Source of the DNA: Vulcanimicrobiota bacterium
GTDB lineage: Bacteria; Vulcanimicrobiota; Vulcanimicrobiia; Vulcanimicrobiales; Vulcanimicrobiaceae
Reading direction: 5' to 3'
Assembly (NCBI GenBank): GCA_027459645.1
Contig: DAIDHQ010000022.1
Location: 186,001-250,000 of the forward strand
DNA length: 64,000 nucleotides
The translations under genes and the position numbers were made by a program. How positions within the stretch are numbered: the first letter of the stretch is position 1; each line of letters opens with the position of its first letter. This document shows, in pieces, positions 43,146 to 52,300 of this stretch. Below the pieces are notes generated by a model. That model was not told the origin of the DNA. It saw only the letters and a list, made by a program, of their open reading frames with translations, and did not search any database.

Positions 43146-46100
43146 ATGGACCAACTCCCGGGTAGCAAGCGTGTCGGGCGCGCCCTTCAAGGAGCCGGCT
43201 TTGCCCTTATGGGGGTCGCCCTCGCGGCGGCCCTTACGCTTGACGCTCCCGGCGGGGCGGCGGTGCTGGCGCCTTTCCAGGCGGCGGCCCTTCGAATCGA
43301 ACACATGGTCGCTATCCAGCCGGCAGCGGGTGTGACCCCCGTCCCCAGTGCTTCCCCCTCGCCGAACGGCACCCCAACACCCCACGCCTACGCGCCATCG
43401 CGAGGGTACTTGCAATTCAGCCTGACCGGCAGCCTTTCGATGGGCGAGCGGCAGTCGAGCCAGACGCAGACCATCGGCGGCTTCCCGGTCTTTGGCCCCT
43501 CGCCGAGTGCGTCGCCCTCGCCGGCGACGGTCTCGCAGATCACCACCTCGCAGAATCAGGCGCTCTCGAACGTCGGCATGCTGGCCGACATCCAGCGTCG
43601 CTCGGCCTATAGCTCGTTCGACCTGAAGCTGCCGGTCGGATTTGCAACCAATTCTCGAATTGGCTTCGGCCAAGTCTCCGCGCTTTATGCCACCGCTCAC
43701 TATGGGCTCGGGTACGGCCCTCAGACCGTCTCGGTCTTCGGCCAGCTGCTTCTCGGAAGCACCCTGCGGGGTGAATACCTCATCTTGCCGGAGACCAGCG
43801 GTGATTTGACGCTGATCGCCGGTCCTACCATCGGGGCGCAGAGCGAGCAGATCCCGATGGAGGCGTTGCGCTGGCGCCACTTCAGCGGGCGCGACCTCTA
43901 TGAAGTCGGGTTGATGAAGGCCGACGGCCGGCTCACCGGGCGTTCGCAAACCCTGTTGGTCGGCGCGGCGACCTCGCGCGGCAACGTTACCGCCATCGCT
44001 GAAGCGGCCGTTCAGGATCGCACGGGCGGCGACATATCGCCGCACGGCATCACGTATCAAGGCCGCCTCGACGACGGCAGCTTGAATTCGTACTTCACGG
44101 CGATTTCACGCCACATCGCGCCGGGCACCGTCGAATACGGCTCCGGCGAATACTACGGCGAGAACTTTTGGGATCTCGGTATCCACGAGAACCGTCAATT
44201 GCAGAGCTTCTCGTTCGATACCAGCAAGGATATCTTGCAGAGTCCGTTATTGGGCGGTGGTTCGATGACGCGCGTATCGTCGCTGAACTACGGAGGACCG
44301 TTCTTTAGGGCGGGCAGCTACACGATCACGTTGCAGTCGACGGGAACGTCTTCGACCGGCGGCCCAACGCAGTGGAACGGCTTAGGGAATCTGCAGCTTT
44401 CATCGCAGGTCGGCAACGGTGAGCTGCTGCTCGCTTCGACGGTTCAACGGCTGACGCAATCGCTCGGGGGTAACGATTCCAGCCAAGTCGGGCTTTCGGC
44501 CAACTTCCAGCAACCGTTGCGCTCGATCTTTGCGAGCGTCGGCATCACGTCGTACCGGCAAACGACGCAAGCTTTCGGGGCCAGCAATCAGACGACCGAA
44601 ACGATCGGCCTCACGAAGAATTTCCTGCGCACGAACTACGGCATCCAAGAAACGTTCACGCACACGAGCGGGGCGCTTTCGAATGCGTTGTCGCGCAGTA
44701 CGCAATTTTCGGTAACGCGCCAAATCTCGCCGGTATTCAACGTTCAAGCCAACTATCTGATATCGAGCATCAAAGACCGGCTCAATCCCGCCGCCAACAA
44801 TAAGACGCATACGTTCAGCCTTCAATTGAACGCTCCGTTCGCGTTCGGTAACGGCGTCGTCAGCGGCGCGATCGATCCTCATCTGCCGGCGACGATCGTC
44901 GGGCGCGTTTTGACGGACACGACATCGAATCCAACCTTCGCCGGATTGATCAGCTCCGGCGTGAGCAACGTGCAGATCGTGCTCGACGACAAAACGGTGC
45001 AGCGCACCGACGTCAGCGGCGGTTTTCAGTTTTCGTTCGTGACGCCCGGCCAGCATCAATTGCGCATTGAGACGGCGTCGCTGCCGCGCGGCGTTACCGT
45101 CGATATTCCGGTGTATACGCTCAACGTCGACGGCGGTCAGACCGCGCAGGTTTCGTTCCTCGTCGGCGACTTCGGCGGCATCAAAGGGCACGTGTACGGA
45201 ACCAACGGTGAAGGCCAGACCGTGCCGCTGGCAAACGTGGCGGTGCGCGTCGACGGTGGTACCTATTCCCATACCGACCTGACCGGCGCCTATGGCTTCG
45301 GGCGCCTGCGGCCCGGTAAGCACAAGGTGACGGTCATCGAAAGCACGGTTCCGGCTTTCGCGACGATCGACCCGAAAAAAGCGACTGCGGACGTGGACGT
45401 CAAGAACGGCGTCTTCACGACGCTCAATTTTAGTGCGGAGCCGCTCGGATCGATCTCGGGCACCATCCTTTTCGATAACGACGAAGGGCCGAACAGCGGC
45501 AAGCCGGTGCCCAACGCCTACGTGGTTGCAGAGCCAGGCGAGCATGCGGCCATCGTCGATGACAGCGGCAGCTTCATCGTCGATGACCTGCCTCCCGGCG
45601 ACTACACGCTCTCGGTCGACAATGAAACGGTGCCCGAAGGGCTTGGCGCCGCTCCCGATTCGATCGCGGTCCACTTGGGCCCACAGGAGCACTACAAGGG
45701 CGCGGCCTTCCTCGTGGGCCATACCGAGAAGAAGGTCGTCTTCAGCTTCATCGGGGGCAGCACACCAAGCGCCCCGGCGCTTCCGAAGGTGAGCGTAAGC
45801 GAGCGGCGGCTGCCGCCCAGGGGCACGGCGACGGTTTCGGTCGATGCCCCCGCTTCCGCGAAATCGGTCGAGATCGAGGTCTTCGATCGCGCCTTCTCGC
45901 TGCGCTACCTCGCACGCAGCAAGACCTGGGTCGGCACGCTGGAGGTGCCCACGAACGTCAAGGCCGGTACCTATGAGGTCCGGGCCAAGGACGGTTCCGG
46001 GACGCAACCTCGGGGCGCCAAGCTGACGGTCGATCCGAAGATGCCGCTGGTCATCATGCACCTAGAACCGGCCAATCCCCAGCCCGGCCAGTACGTCCGG

Positions 46101-46286
46101 GTGAGGGCTCGCTTCCTCGTCGATGTGCGCCCGGGAGACCAGATCCAATGGGCGGACGGCCAGATCACGGTGCTCGGGAAGCCCGTCGCGGGACGCGTCT
46201 TTACGTTTAACCTGCGGATTTCTTTACGGCCCCTGCACGGAGTGCTGCTAACCAAGGGGACGAGGTTGCCGATAAGTCTTATGTAA
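43146..46286 (+). CDS. Large outer-membrane beta-barrel protein with carboxypeptidase-regulatory-like repeats, putative usher
   Basis: 1046 residues. A signal/anchor lies at about 18-38, then a Pro/Ser linker (ASPSPNGTPTPH). Residues about 95-575 alternate polar and hydrophobic residues with frequent aromatic turns, like a beta-barrel (FGQLLLGSTLRGEYLILPET, FNVQANYLISSIKDRL). From about 584 there are three CarboxypepD_reg/SdrD-B-like modules (VGRVLTDTTSNPT; IKGHVYGTNGEGQ; ISGTILFDNDEGPNSGK), then two Ig-like modules to the end. Barrel plus Ig-like domains plus adjacent chaperone and subunit genes resemble a fimbrial usher, but I do not see a classic FimD signature. Export platform role is inferred. 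Confidence 0.7.
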   Translation: MDQLPGSKRVGRALQGAGFALMGVALAAALTLDAPGGAAVLAPFQAAALRIEHMVAIQPAAGVTPVPSASPSPNGTPTPHAYAPSRGYLQFSLTGSLSMGERQSSQTQTIGGFPVFGPSPSASPSPATVSQITTSQNQALSNVGMLADIQRRSAYSSFDLKLPVGFATNSRIGFGQVSALYATAHYGLGYGPQTVSVFGQLLLGSTLRGEYLILPETSGDLTLIAGPTIGAQSEQIPMEALRWRHFSGRDLYEVGLMKADGRLTGRSQTLLVGAATSRGNVTAIAEAAVQDRTGGDISPHGITYQGRLDDGSLNSYFTAISRHIAPGTVEYGSGEYYGENFWDLGIHENRQLQSFSFDTSKDILQSPLLGGGSMTRVSSLNYGGPFFRAGSYTITLQSTGTSSTGGPTQWNGLGNLQLSSQVGNGELLLASTVQRLTQSLGGNDSSQVGLSANFQQPLRSIFASVGITSYRQTTQAFGASNQTTETIGLTKNFLRTNYGIQETFTHTSGALSNALSRSTQFSVTRQISPVFNVQANYLISSIKDRLNPAANNKTHTFSLQLNAPFAFGNGVVSGAIDPHLPATIVGRVLTDTTSNPTFAGLISSGVSNVQIVLDDKTVQRTDVSGGFQFSFVTPGQHQLRIETASLPRGVTVDIPVYTLNVDGGQTAQVSFLVGDFGGIKGHVYGTNGEGQTVPLANVAVRVDGGTYSHTDLTGAYGFGRLRPGKHKVTVIESTVPAFATIDPKKATADVDVKNGVFTTLNFSAEPLGSISGTILFDNDEGPNSGKPVPNAYVVAEPGEHAAIVDDSGSFIVDDLPPGDYTLSVDNETVPEGLGAAPDSIAVHLGPQEHYKGAAFLVGHTEKKVVFSFIGGSTPSAPALPKVSVSERRLPPRGTATVSVDAPASAKSVEIEVFDRAFSLRYLARSKTWVGTLEVPTNVKAGTYEVRAKDGSGTQPRGAKLTVDPKMPLVIMHLEPANPQPGQYVRVRARFLVDVRPGDQIQWADGQITVLGKPVAGRVFTFNLRISLRPLHGVLLTKGTRLPISLM
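46249..46275 (+). promoter_or_regulatory. Possible second sigma28-type promoter
   Basis: TAAC, 15 bases, GCCGATAA, ending inside the last codons of the beta-barrel gene. The -10 block is identical to that of the flagellin promoter; the -35 is weak. It would start transcription about 57 bases before the first small subunit gene at 46340. Confidence 0.4.
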
Positions 46287-46339
46287 CTCGCTTTCCCTCT
46301 CTGCCAAGGACGGCCACACTCGCGCATGGTGAAAGGACG

Positions 46340-47053
46340 ATGAACCAAAAACGCATTGCAGCCCTCGCATTCGTAGCGAGCCTCGCTGCCACAACGATCC
46401 CGAGCTTCGCGGCTACGACCGGTACGGTCACCGTGAAGTGGAATACCCAAGCTCTGGCCAGCATCATCGTGAACTCGCAGGCTTCGACCGGCGGCCCCAC
46501 GATCACGCAGGCAACGCAAAATATCTACTGGAACGGCAACACAAGCGTAACCAGCGGTTGCGCAGGTAGCATTAACACAGCAACCGCGGGCACCGACCCG
46601 GCCTCCGGTGCGTCGCCGATCGTCAACTTCGGTAACGTGACGCCGGACTCGGCTCAGTACACCGATTGTATGGAAACCAATGCCGTCGAAGCCTACGTCG
46701 TGACGAACGACACCAACGGCTGGAAGGTTCAAGCGGGCATCAGCGCCGCTGCACCGGCGAACTACGGCGTGGCCGGTGGAACGAACCTCTGCCTCCTCCC
46801 GAACGGCACATGGGCGAACAATCTCGCCTATACCGCCTCGGGCCGCTCGGCGGCTCCGTCGATCGTCAGCGCAACGGCGTGTCCGGCGGGTGATTTCCAG
46901 ATCGGTGCCACCGCTCCGGGAACTACGTTGCTTTCGACTACGGCATCTACGGCGGGCACGAACCTGAACGCGGACCTTGAACTGGTCCTCGGACCGAACG
47001 CACCGTCGGGTGCTCAGGCACCGGTCGTTACCTACACGCTAGTCGCTCTCTAA
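46340..47053 (+). CDS. Secreted beta-rich protein, putative fibre subunit 1
   Basis: 237 residues with a clean signal peptide (MNQKRIAALAFVASLAATTI, cleavage after SFA). The mature protein starts TGTVTVKWNTQALASII, which is shared with the protein at 47957 (GNVTVKWQTQYLVSM). It is Thr/Ala/Asn/Gly-rich, has four cysteines and ends in PVVTYTLVAL, an edge-strand-like tail also seen in the other secreted proteins of this locus. This resembles pilin-type or spore-coat-U-like subunits in layout, but I cannot assign a family. AAAGGA lies just before the ATG. Confidence 0.65.
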   Translation: MNQKRIAALAFVASLAATTIPSFAATTGTVTVKWNTQALASIIVNSQASTGGPTITQATQNIYWNGNTSVTSGCAGSINTATAGTDPASGASPIVNFGNVTPDSAQYTDCMETNAVEAYVVTNDTNGWKVQAGISAAAPANYGVAGGTNLCLLPNGTWANNLAYTASGRSAAPSIVSATACPAGDFQIGATAPGTTLLSTTASTAGTNLNADLELVLGPNAPSGAQAPVVTYTLVAL

Positions 47054-47115
47054 GAAGAGGAGCTTTGCTCGCTTCGTCGCGGAACGTCCGCGTTTCGCGA
47101 CGAACGGGTTTCGGC

Positions 47116-47910
47116 ATGATGAATCGTCGGGTCGTTCTCTCGCTGATACTCGCTACTTTTTTTGGTGCGTTGCCCATTCACGGAGACCCCATAAACCTTG
47201 GGTTACAGGTGACGCCCGGTAAGCTCGAAATCTCGATCCCGCCGGGCGTCTCCTACAATATCCCCGTGACGGTGCACAACTCCGGTTTCAACAGTACGCA
47301 CGTTCTGACGGCGCTGGTGGATTTCGGAGTCAACCAAAATGGCGATTACGAATTCAAAAAGGTCGGTTCGGAGCCGTACTCACTCTTGAAGTGGGCGGCG
47401 CTTCGGCCCCGCGAATTCGATCTACCGGCGAATACCACGGAGCAGGTTCAGCTGACGATTTCGGTGCCGCAAAACTCCCACCTCAGCGGAGAGTATGCAG
47501 GGATCGTGTTCTTCCAAACACGTCCCGAACGGCGCGCCGGCAATGCGGTTGCATTCTCGGCACGCGTCGCCTCGAAGATCTACGAAACGATTCCCAATAC
47601 GGTCAAGATCGACGGAGCGATTACCAAGATGACGGCGGTTGCGTCCGGCGGGGGTGAAGTCTACCGCGTCGTCTTCAAAAATACCGGGAACGCCCACGTG
47701 TACGCGCGGGGCCAGCTCATGGTTCAAAAAGGCGGTTCGGTCGTGTTCCGCCAGGCAATGCCGGATAACATGCTCGTCGAACGGGGCGGCGTGCGTGTGA
47801 TCGAACTTCGCGGGAAGAAGCTCGGAGCCGGAACGTATCAGGCCATTGCCACGATGGATTACGGTGGCAAAACGGAGACGGGTGGGCAGATCCAATTTGA
47901 CGTCCGCTAA
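47116..47910 (+). CDS. Periplasmic PapD/DUF916-like Ig-fold chaperone
   Basis: 264 residues with a signal peptide (about 1-23). The mature chain opens with LGLQVTPGKLEISIPPG and YNIPVTVHNSG, the first-strand pattern of PapD-like and DUF916-like domains. LPANTTEQVQLTISVPQN followed by SGEYAGIVFF matches the second half of the same fold. A second Ig-like half (about 150-264) ends in YGGKTETGGQIQFDVR. Its place between subunit genes suggests a periplasmic chaperone for them. The start is uncertain: ATG 47116, ATG 47119 or TTG 47065, the last next to AGAGGAG. Confidence 0.65.
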   Translation: MMNRRVVLSLILATFFGALPIHGDPINLGLQVTPGKLEISIPPGVSYNIPVTVHNSGFNSTHVLTALVDFGVNQNGDYEFKKVGSEPYSLLKWAALRPREFDLPANTTEQVQLTISVPQNSHLSGEYAGIVFFQTRPERRAGNAVAFSARVASKIYETIPNTVKIDGAITKMTAVASGGGEVYRVVFKNTGNAHVYARGQLMVQKGGSVVFRQAMPDNMLVERGGVRVIELRGKKLGAGTYQAIATMDYGGKTETGGQIQFDVR

Positions 47911-47956
47911 CGGATAGCGGATCGGAACTCGCACAGGGAGTGTGTAGGACGCTGGT

Positions 47957-48649
47957 ATGAAACGGCATTTCAGGGATCTCATGGGGGTGTTGATTGCGGC
48001 TGTCGCGATCGCTGCCGCCTTTGCTCCCTCCGGCGTTCGAGCCGCTAGCGGCAATGTGACCGTCAAGTGGCAGACGCAGTACCTTGTCTCGATGTCGCTC
48101 ACGCCGAACTATTACACCGGATTCGGACAAGTGAAGGCGGTCTTCGGGACGCAGCCTGCTCCGACGCACGGTCCCAATGCGGGGCCAGCCGTCGGCCAAG
48201 GCGATGTCGACTTCGGCAACCTGCTGGCCGGCATAACCTACATTTACAAGTACGCTACGCACCTCAACGTGACGACCAACGATCCGAGCGGATTCAAGGT
48301 CTACGGTGAAGGCGCTGCGGCGTTTTATAACCAGACCGACTCCAGCTCGCTGCCGTTAAATACGACGCTCTTCTGGCTAAATTCCACGAGCGGTTCGCCG
48401 GCTGATTCGAATACCGGCTTTACGCCCGGGCAACCGTTCGAACAAACGGGTGGCGTCGTCGCTCCCGCGCAGCCGAATTATGGGACGCCGCCGACGATCA
48501 ACTACGGCGTGACGTACCCTAGCATTCCGGTTGCAACGTCCATAACTCCAACGAAAGATCTTTACTACGATTACGTCCTGAAGGTGCCCCCGACCGCAAC
48601 GCAAGGGCAGTACTTCGTGTGGATCGTCTATACGGTGGTGCCGAATTGA
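47957..48649 (+). CDS. Secreted beta-rich protein, putative fibre subunit 2
   Basis: 230 residues with a signal peptide (about 1-29, cleavage after VRA). The N-terminal SGNVTVKWQTQYLVSM aligns with subunit 1. DVDFGNLLAGITYIYKYATH matches a VNFGNV-type motif in subunit 1 and IDFGNIGNNTTYTFSN in the 1366-residue protein. C-terminus FVWIVYTVVPN again has the YTL-type strand. No cysteine is apparent, unlike subunit 1. The stop overlaps the TTG start of the next gene. Confidence 0.65.
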   Translation: MKRHFRDLMGVLIAAVAIAAAFAPSGVRAASGNVTVKWQTQYLVSMSLTPNYYTGFGQVKAVFGTQPAPTHGPNAGPAVGQGDVDFGNLLAGITYIYKYATHLNVTTNDPSGFKVYGEGAAAFYNQTDSSSLPLNTTLFWLNSTSGSPADSNTGFTPGQPFEQTGGVVAPAQPNYGTPPTINYGVTYPSIPVATSITPTKDLYYDYVLKVPPTATQGQYFVWIVYTVVPN

Positions 48650-49347
48650 AACGCGTACGCATAAGCATTGCGCTCTTTGCGGCGCTGATTCTCATACCAA
48701 TCGTTGCGCAAGCGATTCAGATACAGCGCGATCAAATCGGTGTGACCATCATCATTAACGCTACGCCCAATCCGCTGGGAATTGTCGGCCCGCCCGCGCC
48801 CGCAAGTGCGATTGCGGTTAGGGCCTCGCTGGAACACGCGCCCGTGGCAATCGAGCGCGAATTCGAGGCACAGCAGTTGCATTTTCAGGCGATCGGTCAG
48901 AACGTCGTTGCGCAAACGGCTCAGAAAGCGGTACGCGTTGAAGCCTCGATCGCTCCAAATCCGAACGCGACGCTTCTCTACAGCGATCAGACGGCAGTCG
49001 TACTTAATGCGGAAGCCGGCATACCGACGTCGTTCACCTGTGCATACCATGTGACGGTGGACGCCTCAGTCGGTAGCTGGAATCTCAAGCATGGACTCTC
49101 GGCGGACTTTAATAACGGCGCCGGCGGCTCGTTCTTTGGCGGCGACGTGGCAAACAATTCGTACCTTTCCACGCCGCTGCCCACGGCAACGCCGTTCGCG
49201 GTCTACGCTGACGATGGTGGCACTTGGGCTCAGCTGGCTGTTGGGGGCTACAAGGAAACGTTTTGCGTCGATCTCACCGTCGATATGCCAATAACAACGC
49301 CCCAAGGGACGTATAGTTCGAATGCGATCTATACGCTGTACTACTAA
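48646..49347 (+). CDS. Secreted protein, putative fibre subunit 3
   Basis: 233 residues from TTG 48646, which overlaps the preceding stop (TTGA) and begins a signal peptide (KRVRISIALFAALILIPIVA, cleavage after AQA). The mature protein has an aliphatic N-terminal strand (IGVTIIINATPNP), an Ala/Gln-rich helical-looking stretch (about 70-105) and a C-terminal beta region ending in NAIYTLYY. Two cysteines could pair. No family recognised; place and C-terminal pattern link it to the locus. Confidence 0.6.
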   Translation: MKRVRISIALFAALILIPIVAQAIQIQRDQIGVTIIINATPNPLGIVGPPAPASAIAVRASLEHAPVAIEREFEAQQLHFQAIGQNVVAQTAQKAVRVEASIAPNPNATLLYSDQTAVVLNAEAGIPTSFTCAYHVTVDASVGSWNLKHGLSADFNNGAGGSFFGGDVANNSYLSTPLPTATPFAVYADDGGTWAQLAVGGYKETFCVDLTVDMPITTPQGTYSSNAIYTLYY

Positions 49348-49351
49348 CATC

Positions 49352-52300
49352 ATGCGTTCGCTAAAGATTGTTTGGGCGTTCGTTCTTATAGCGGTGATTT
49401 CGATCGCCGCCGTTGCGCTCGCCGCGCCGCCCTCGCAGCAGCAGAAGGCGCCCCCGGGGCAGCGCATCGTTCCGGTGGCCCCCGGGCTGCCGACCTCCGG
49501 TCCGTTGATCGTGCACACGCCCGTGCCGATCGTCACGATGCCGCTGCCGGCCGCTCCCATCAACGGCGGCCGATACGTCGGCGGCGTTCCGGATGGGACG
49601 AAGGTGCCGATCTCGCGCCTGCCGCGCTTGCCGATGAAGACGCTTGCGAATACGGCGACGCCGAAGAATTACCGCACCCTGCGTCCGATGGCCGCCAGCG
49701 GTGCCTACATCGACATCACCGCGACGAATTGTGGCGGCTCCGGTTCGCTCGGCGATCAGTTCAACGTCGGTTGTCAGTTGGCGTGGCAGTCGCTTAACAA
49801 TACCAACGGCGACACCAAGCAAGACTACTACATCTTCGAAAATAACGGCAACGAATTTACCTCGAGCGCGACCGCTGCCGGTGGCACCTATACCGGAACG
49901 GCGGGCAACGGCCACAATACGACGATGACCAATCAAGGTACGTACATCTTTGGTACATACGACGTTACCGCGGGGCAGTGGTCGTCTATCATCTACGTTA
50001 ACGCCGGTCAGGTCTTCGGAATCAAGGTCTATCAAGATCCGTTCCACACGCAGGAGACCTACCAGTTCGACGCGTCGACGAGCAACAACGCGTACATCTA
50101 TTTGCAAAACGTCGCGCAGGGCGACTACTACGTGGTCGGCGTCAACCGCACGGGTGCGGCACCGCAATGCGTCTTCATGGGACCGGCGCCGTTGCCGTCG
50201 CCGTACAGTTATCCATCGAATCAGCTTTGCAATCTTACGCTCTCGACGGGCGTGCAAGCACCGGGCGGCAACCTCTCGGTCACGTGGCCGATTACCGCAG
50301 GCTTGAGCGCGGGAACCTACTCCGTCGAAGTCTATGATCTGACCGCCGGCACGCGCTTGGGTCAGGTCCAAGTCTCGGTAACCGGTTCGAGCGGTCTCGT
50401 CCTGATTACGAAGCCCGACGTCAGCGGCCCCAATGCGAATCCATCGCCGAATCCCGCGCCAGCTGCAACTGCCGCGACCGTGTTTGATTGGGACGGCGCG
50501 TTTCCGCCCGACGAGTCCGTCACCGGTATTAATGCGTCGATTAACGGCATTACGAACGGCGTCAACTACCAGTGGGTGATGAGCGACCCGCAAGGGCAGG
50601 TCATCGATATCACTCCTGCCGGTACCGTCAGCGCAAATTCGGCGACCGCGACGCTGACCTTTGACGGCCTCACCGGCGGCGCCGCGACGATGCTTTCGCC
50701 CGGGCAATATCCGGCGAACAGCTTCACGCTGCAGTTCTACGACATCACGCATAAGAACATCGTCGCATCGCAGGCGTTCAAAGTTCTCGGTTATTCGACG
50801 CTCACGCAGTTCAATAACGCAGGAACGCTGGGAACGTCGATCATCGTGCCACAGGGCGGCGGCTACGGGTCGACGATCATGCGCTTTACGAACAACGGAA
50901 ACGGTATCTTCAACGGCTTCGGCGACAACCTGCGCGAGATCGAATTTTCGACCGGCGTCGACTTCACGCTCAGCACGACGAACAGCTACGGCATCTATAT
51001 GGGAACGTCATCGGCCGGTGCGTGCAACACGACCTGTACGACGACGGCCACCGATTCGTCGGGGAACACCTGGAATGAGACGATCACGTGTCCCGCCGGC
51101 GGTCTCCAGAAGAACGGCGAATGTAATTTGTTGCTCACCCCGGCGTCGTCCTCGACGACGCTTGCCCCCAACGCGTATATCCAAACGCCAACGCTCTATT
51201 TCTTCAGCACGAGCGGCGCGGGATGCGGAAATGTGTGCGAAGGCATCACCTCGGAGTTGCCCGTCAACGGCGTGAAGTGGTCCAACACCGGAAGCGCGCT
51301 TGCGTGGCAGCCGGTGTACTTTGGAAAGAACAACGCGAGCGAAAGCGGGACGGCGGCCTTTAACCTGGTCGGTTCCTGGAACCAGGGGACGCAGAACATC
51401 AACGGCGGGCCGCCCTTCGCGGCATCGTTCGTCGGCACCCATTTCTATCGGACGAACTTCAACCAGGCCGACTATAATAACAACTCCCCGTACTCGGTTC
51501 CGTTCGGCAATAATCTAGCCACCTCCAACGACGACATTTTTGCCTATACGATCAGTAATACGGGCAACAACACCATTTCGGAGTTGGCGATCGCGTTGCC
51601 GTCGCTGTTCCTCTACCAAGGGTTCTATGCGGTCGATCCGGCGAGTGCGGGAACGTGGGGTCCCGTTGGATGTCCGGCAAACTTCAGTTCGCAGTGGTTC
51701 TGTCTCGCCGGTGGCAACATCGCCAAGGGGACGTCGACGACCATCTACATCGATCAGACGATCACCCTGCAGAGCTTCCCGTATACCGACATTCAGATGC
51801 AGGGCTACGCGAACAGTCAGTGGTTTGCAATGACGCCGGCATCGACCGGGATCACGACGCCGGATGGTTTGAATTCCCTGGATTCTCTCGCAATGGGCGT
51901 CTATTCGCTCATTGGCACCGATATGACGTTCGCGGCCAATCCGTCGACGATCGGCCAAGGTTCGACCGCGAATCTCGGCTTCCAAGTAACCAACACATCG
52001 ACGAGCGTGGACCCGAATCCCGATTCCATCGATGCGATCGTTATTGAGGCGCCTTCGACCGGTTTGTCGCTCAGTTCTACGCCGAGCGTCAGCAACGCCG
52101 GCTGGAGTTATCTCGGCCAATTCAAACTCAACGGCGGCACGACGACCCAGTATTGGTTTGGGTTGTGTGCCTCGCAGTTTACCAATGGTGCGCAGCAGGG
52201 CGCGGGCAGCTACGGCGGTCCGCCAAATGCAAGCGCAGCGCCGCAGACGACGCCTTTTACGTCGCCGTACAAGTCGATTGGTACTTGCAGTAACGAAACG

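Noticed and set aside
44400-46061. 553-codon minus-strand frame inside the beta-barrel gene
   Set aside because: Antisense shadow; the plus-strand frame has the signal peptide and repeated domains.
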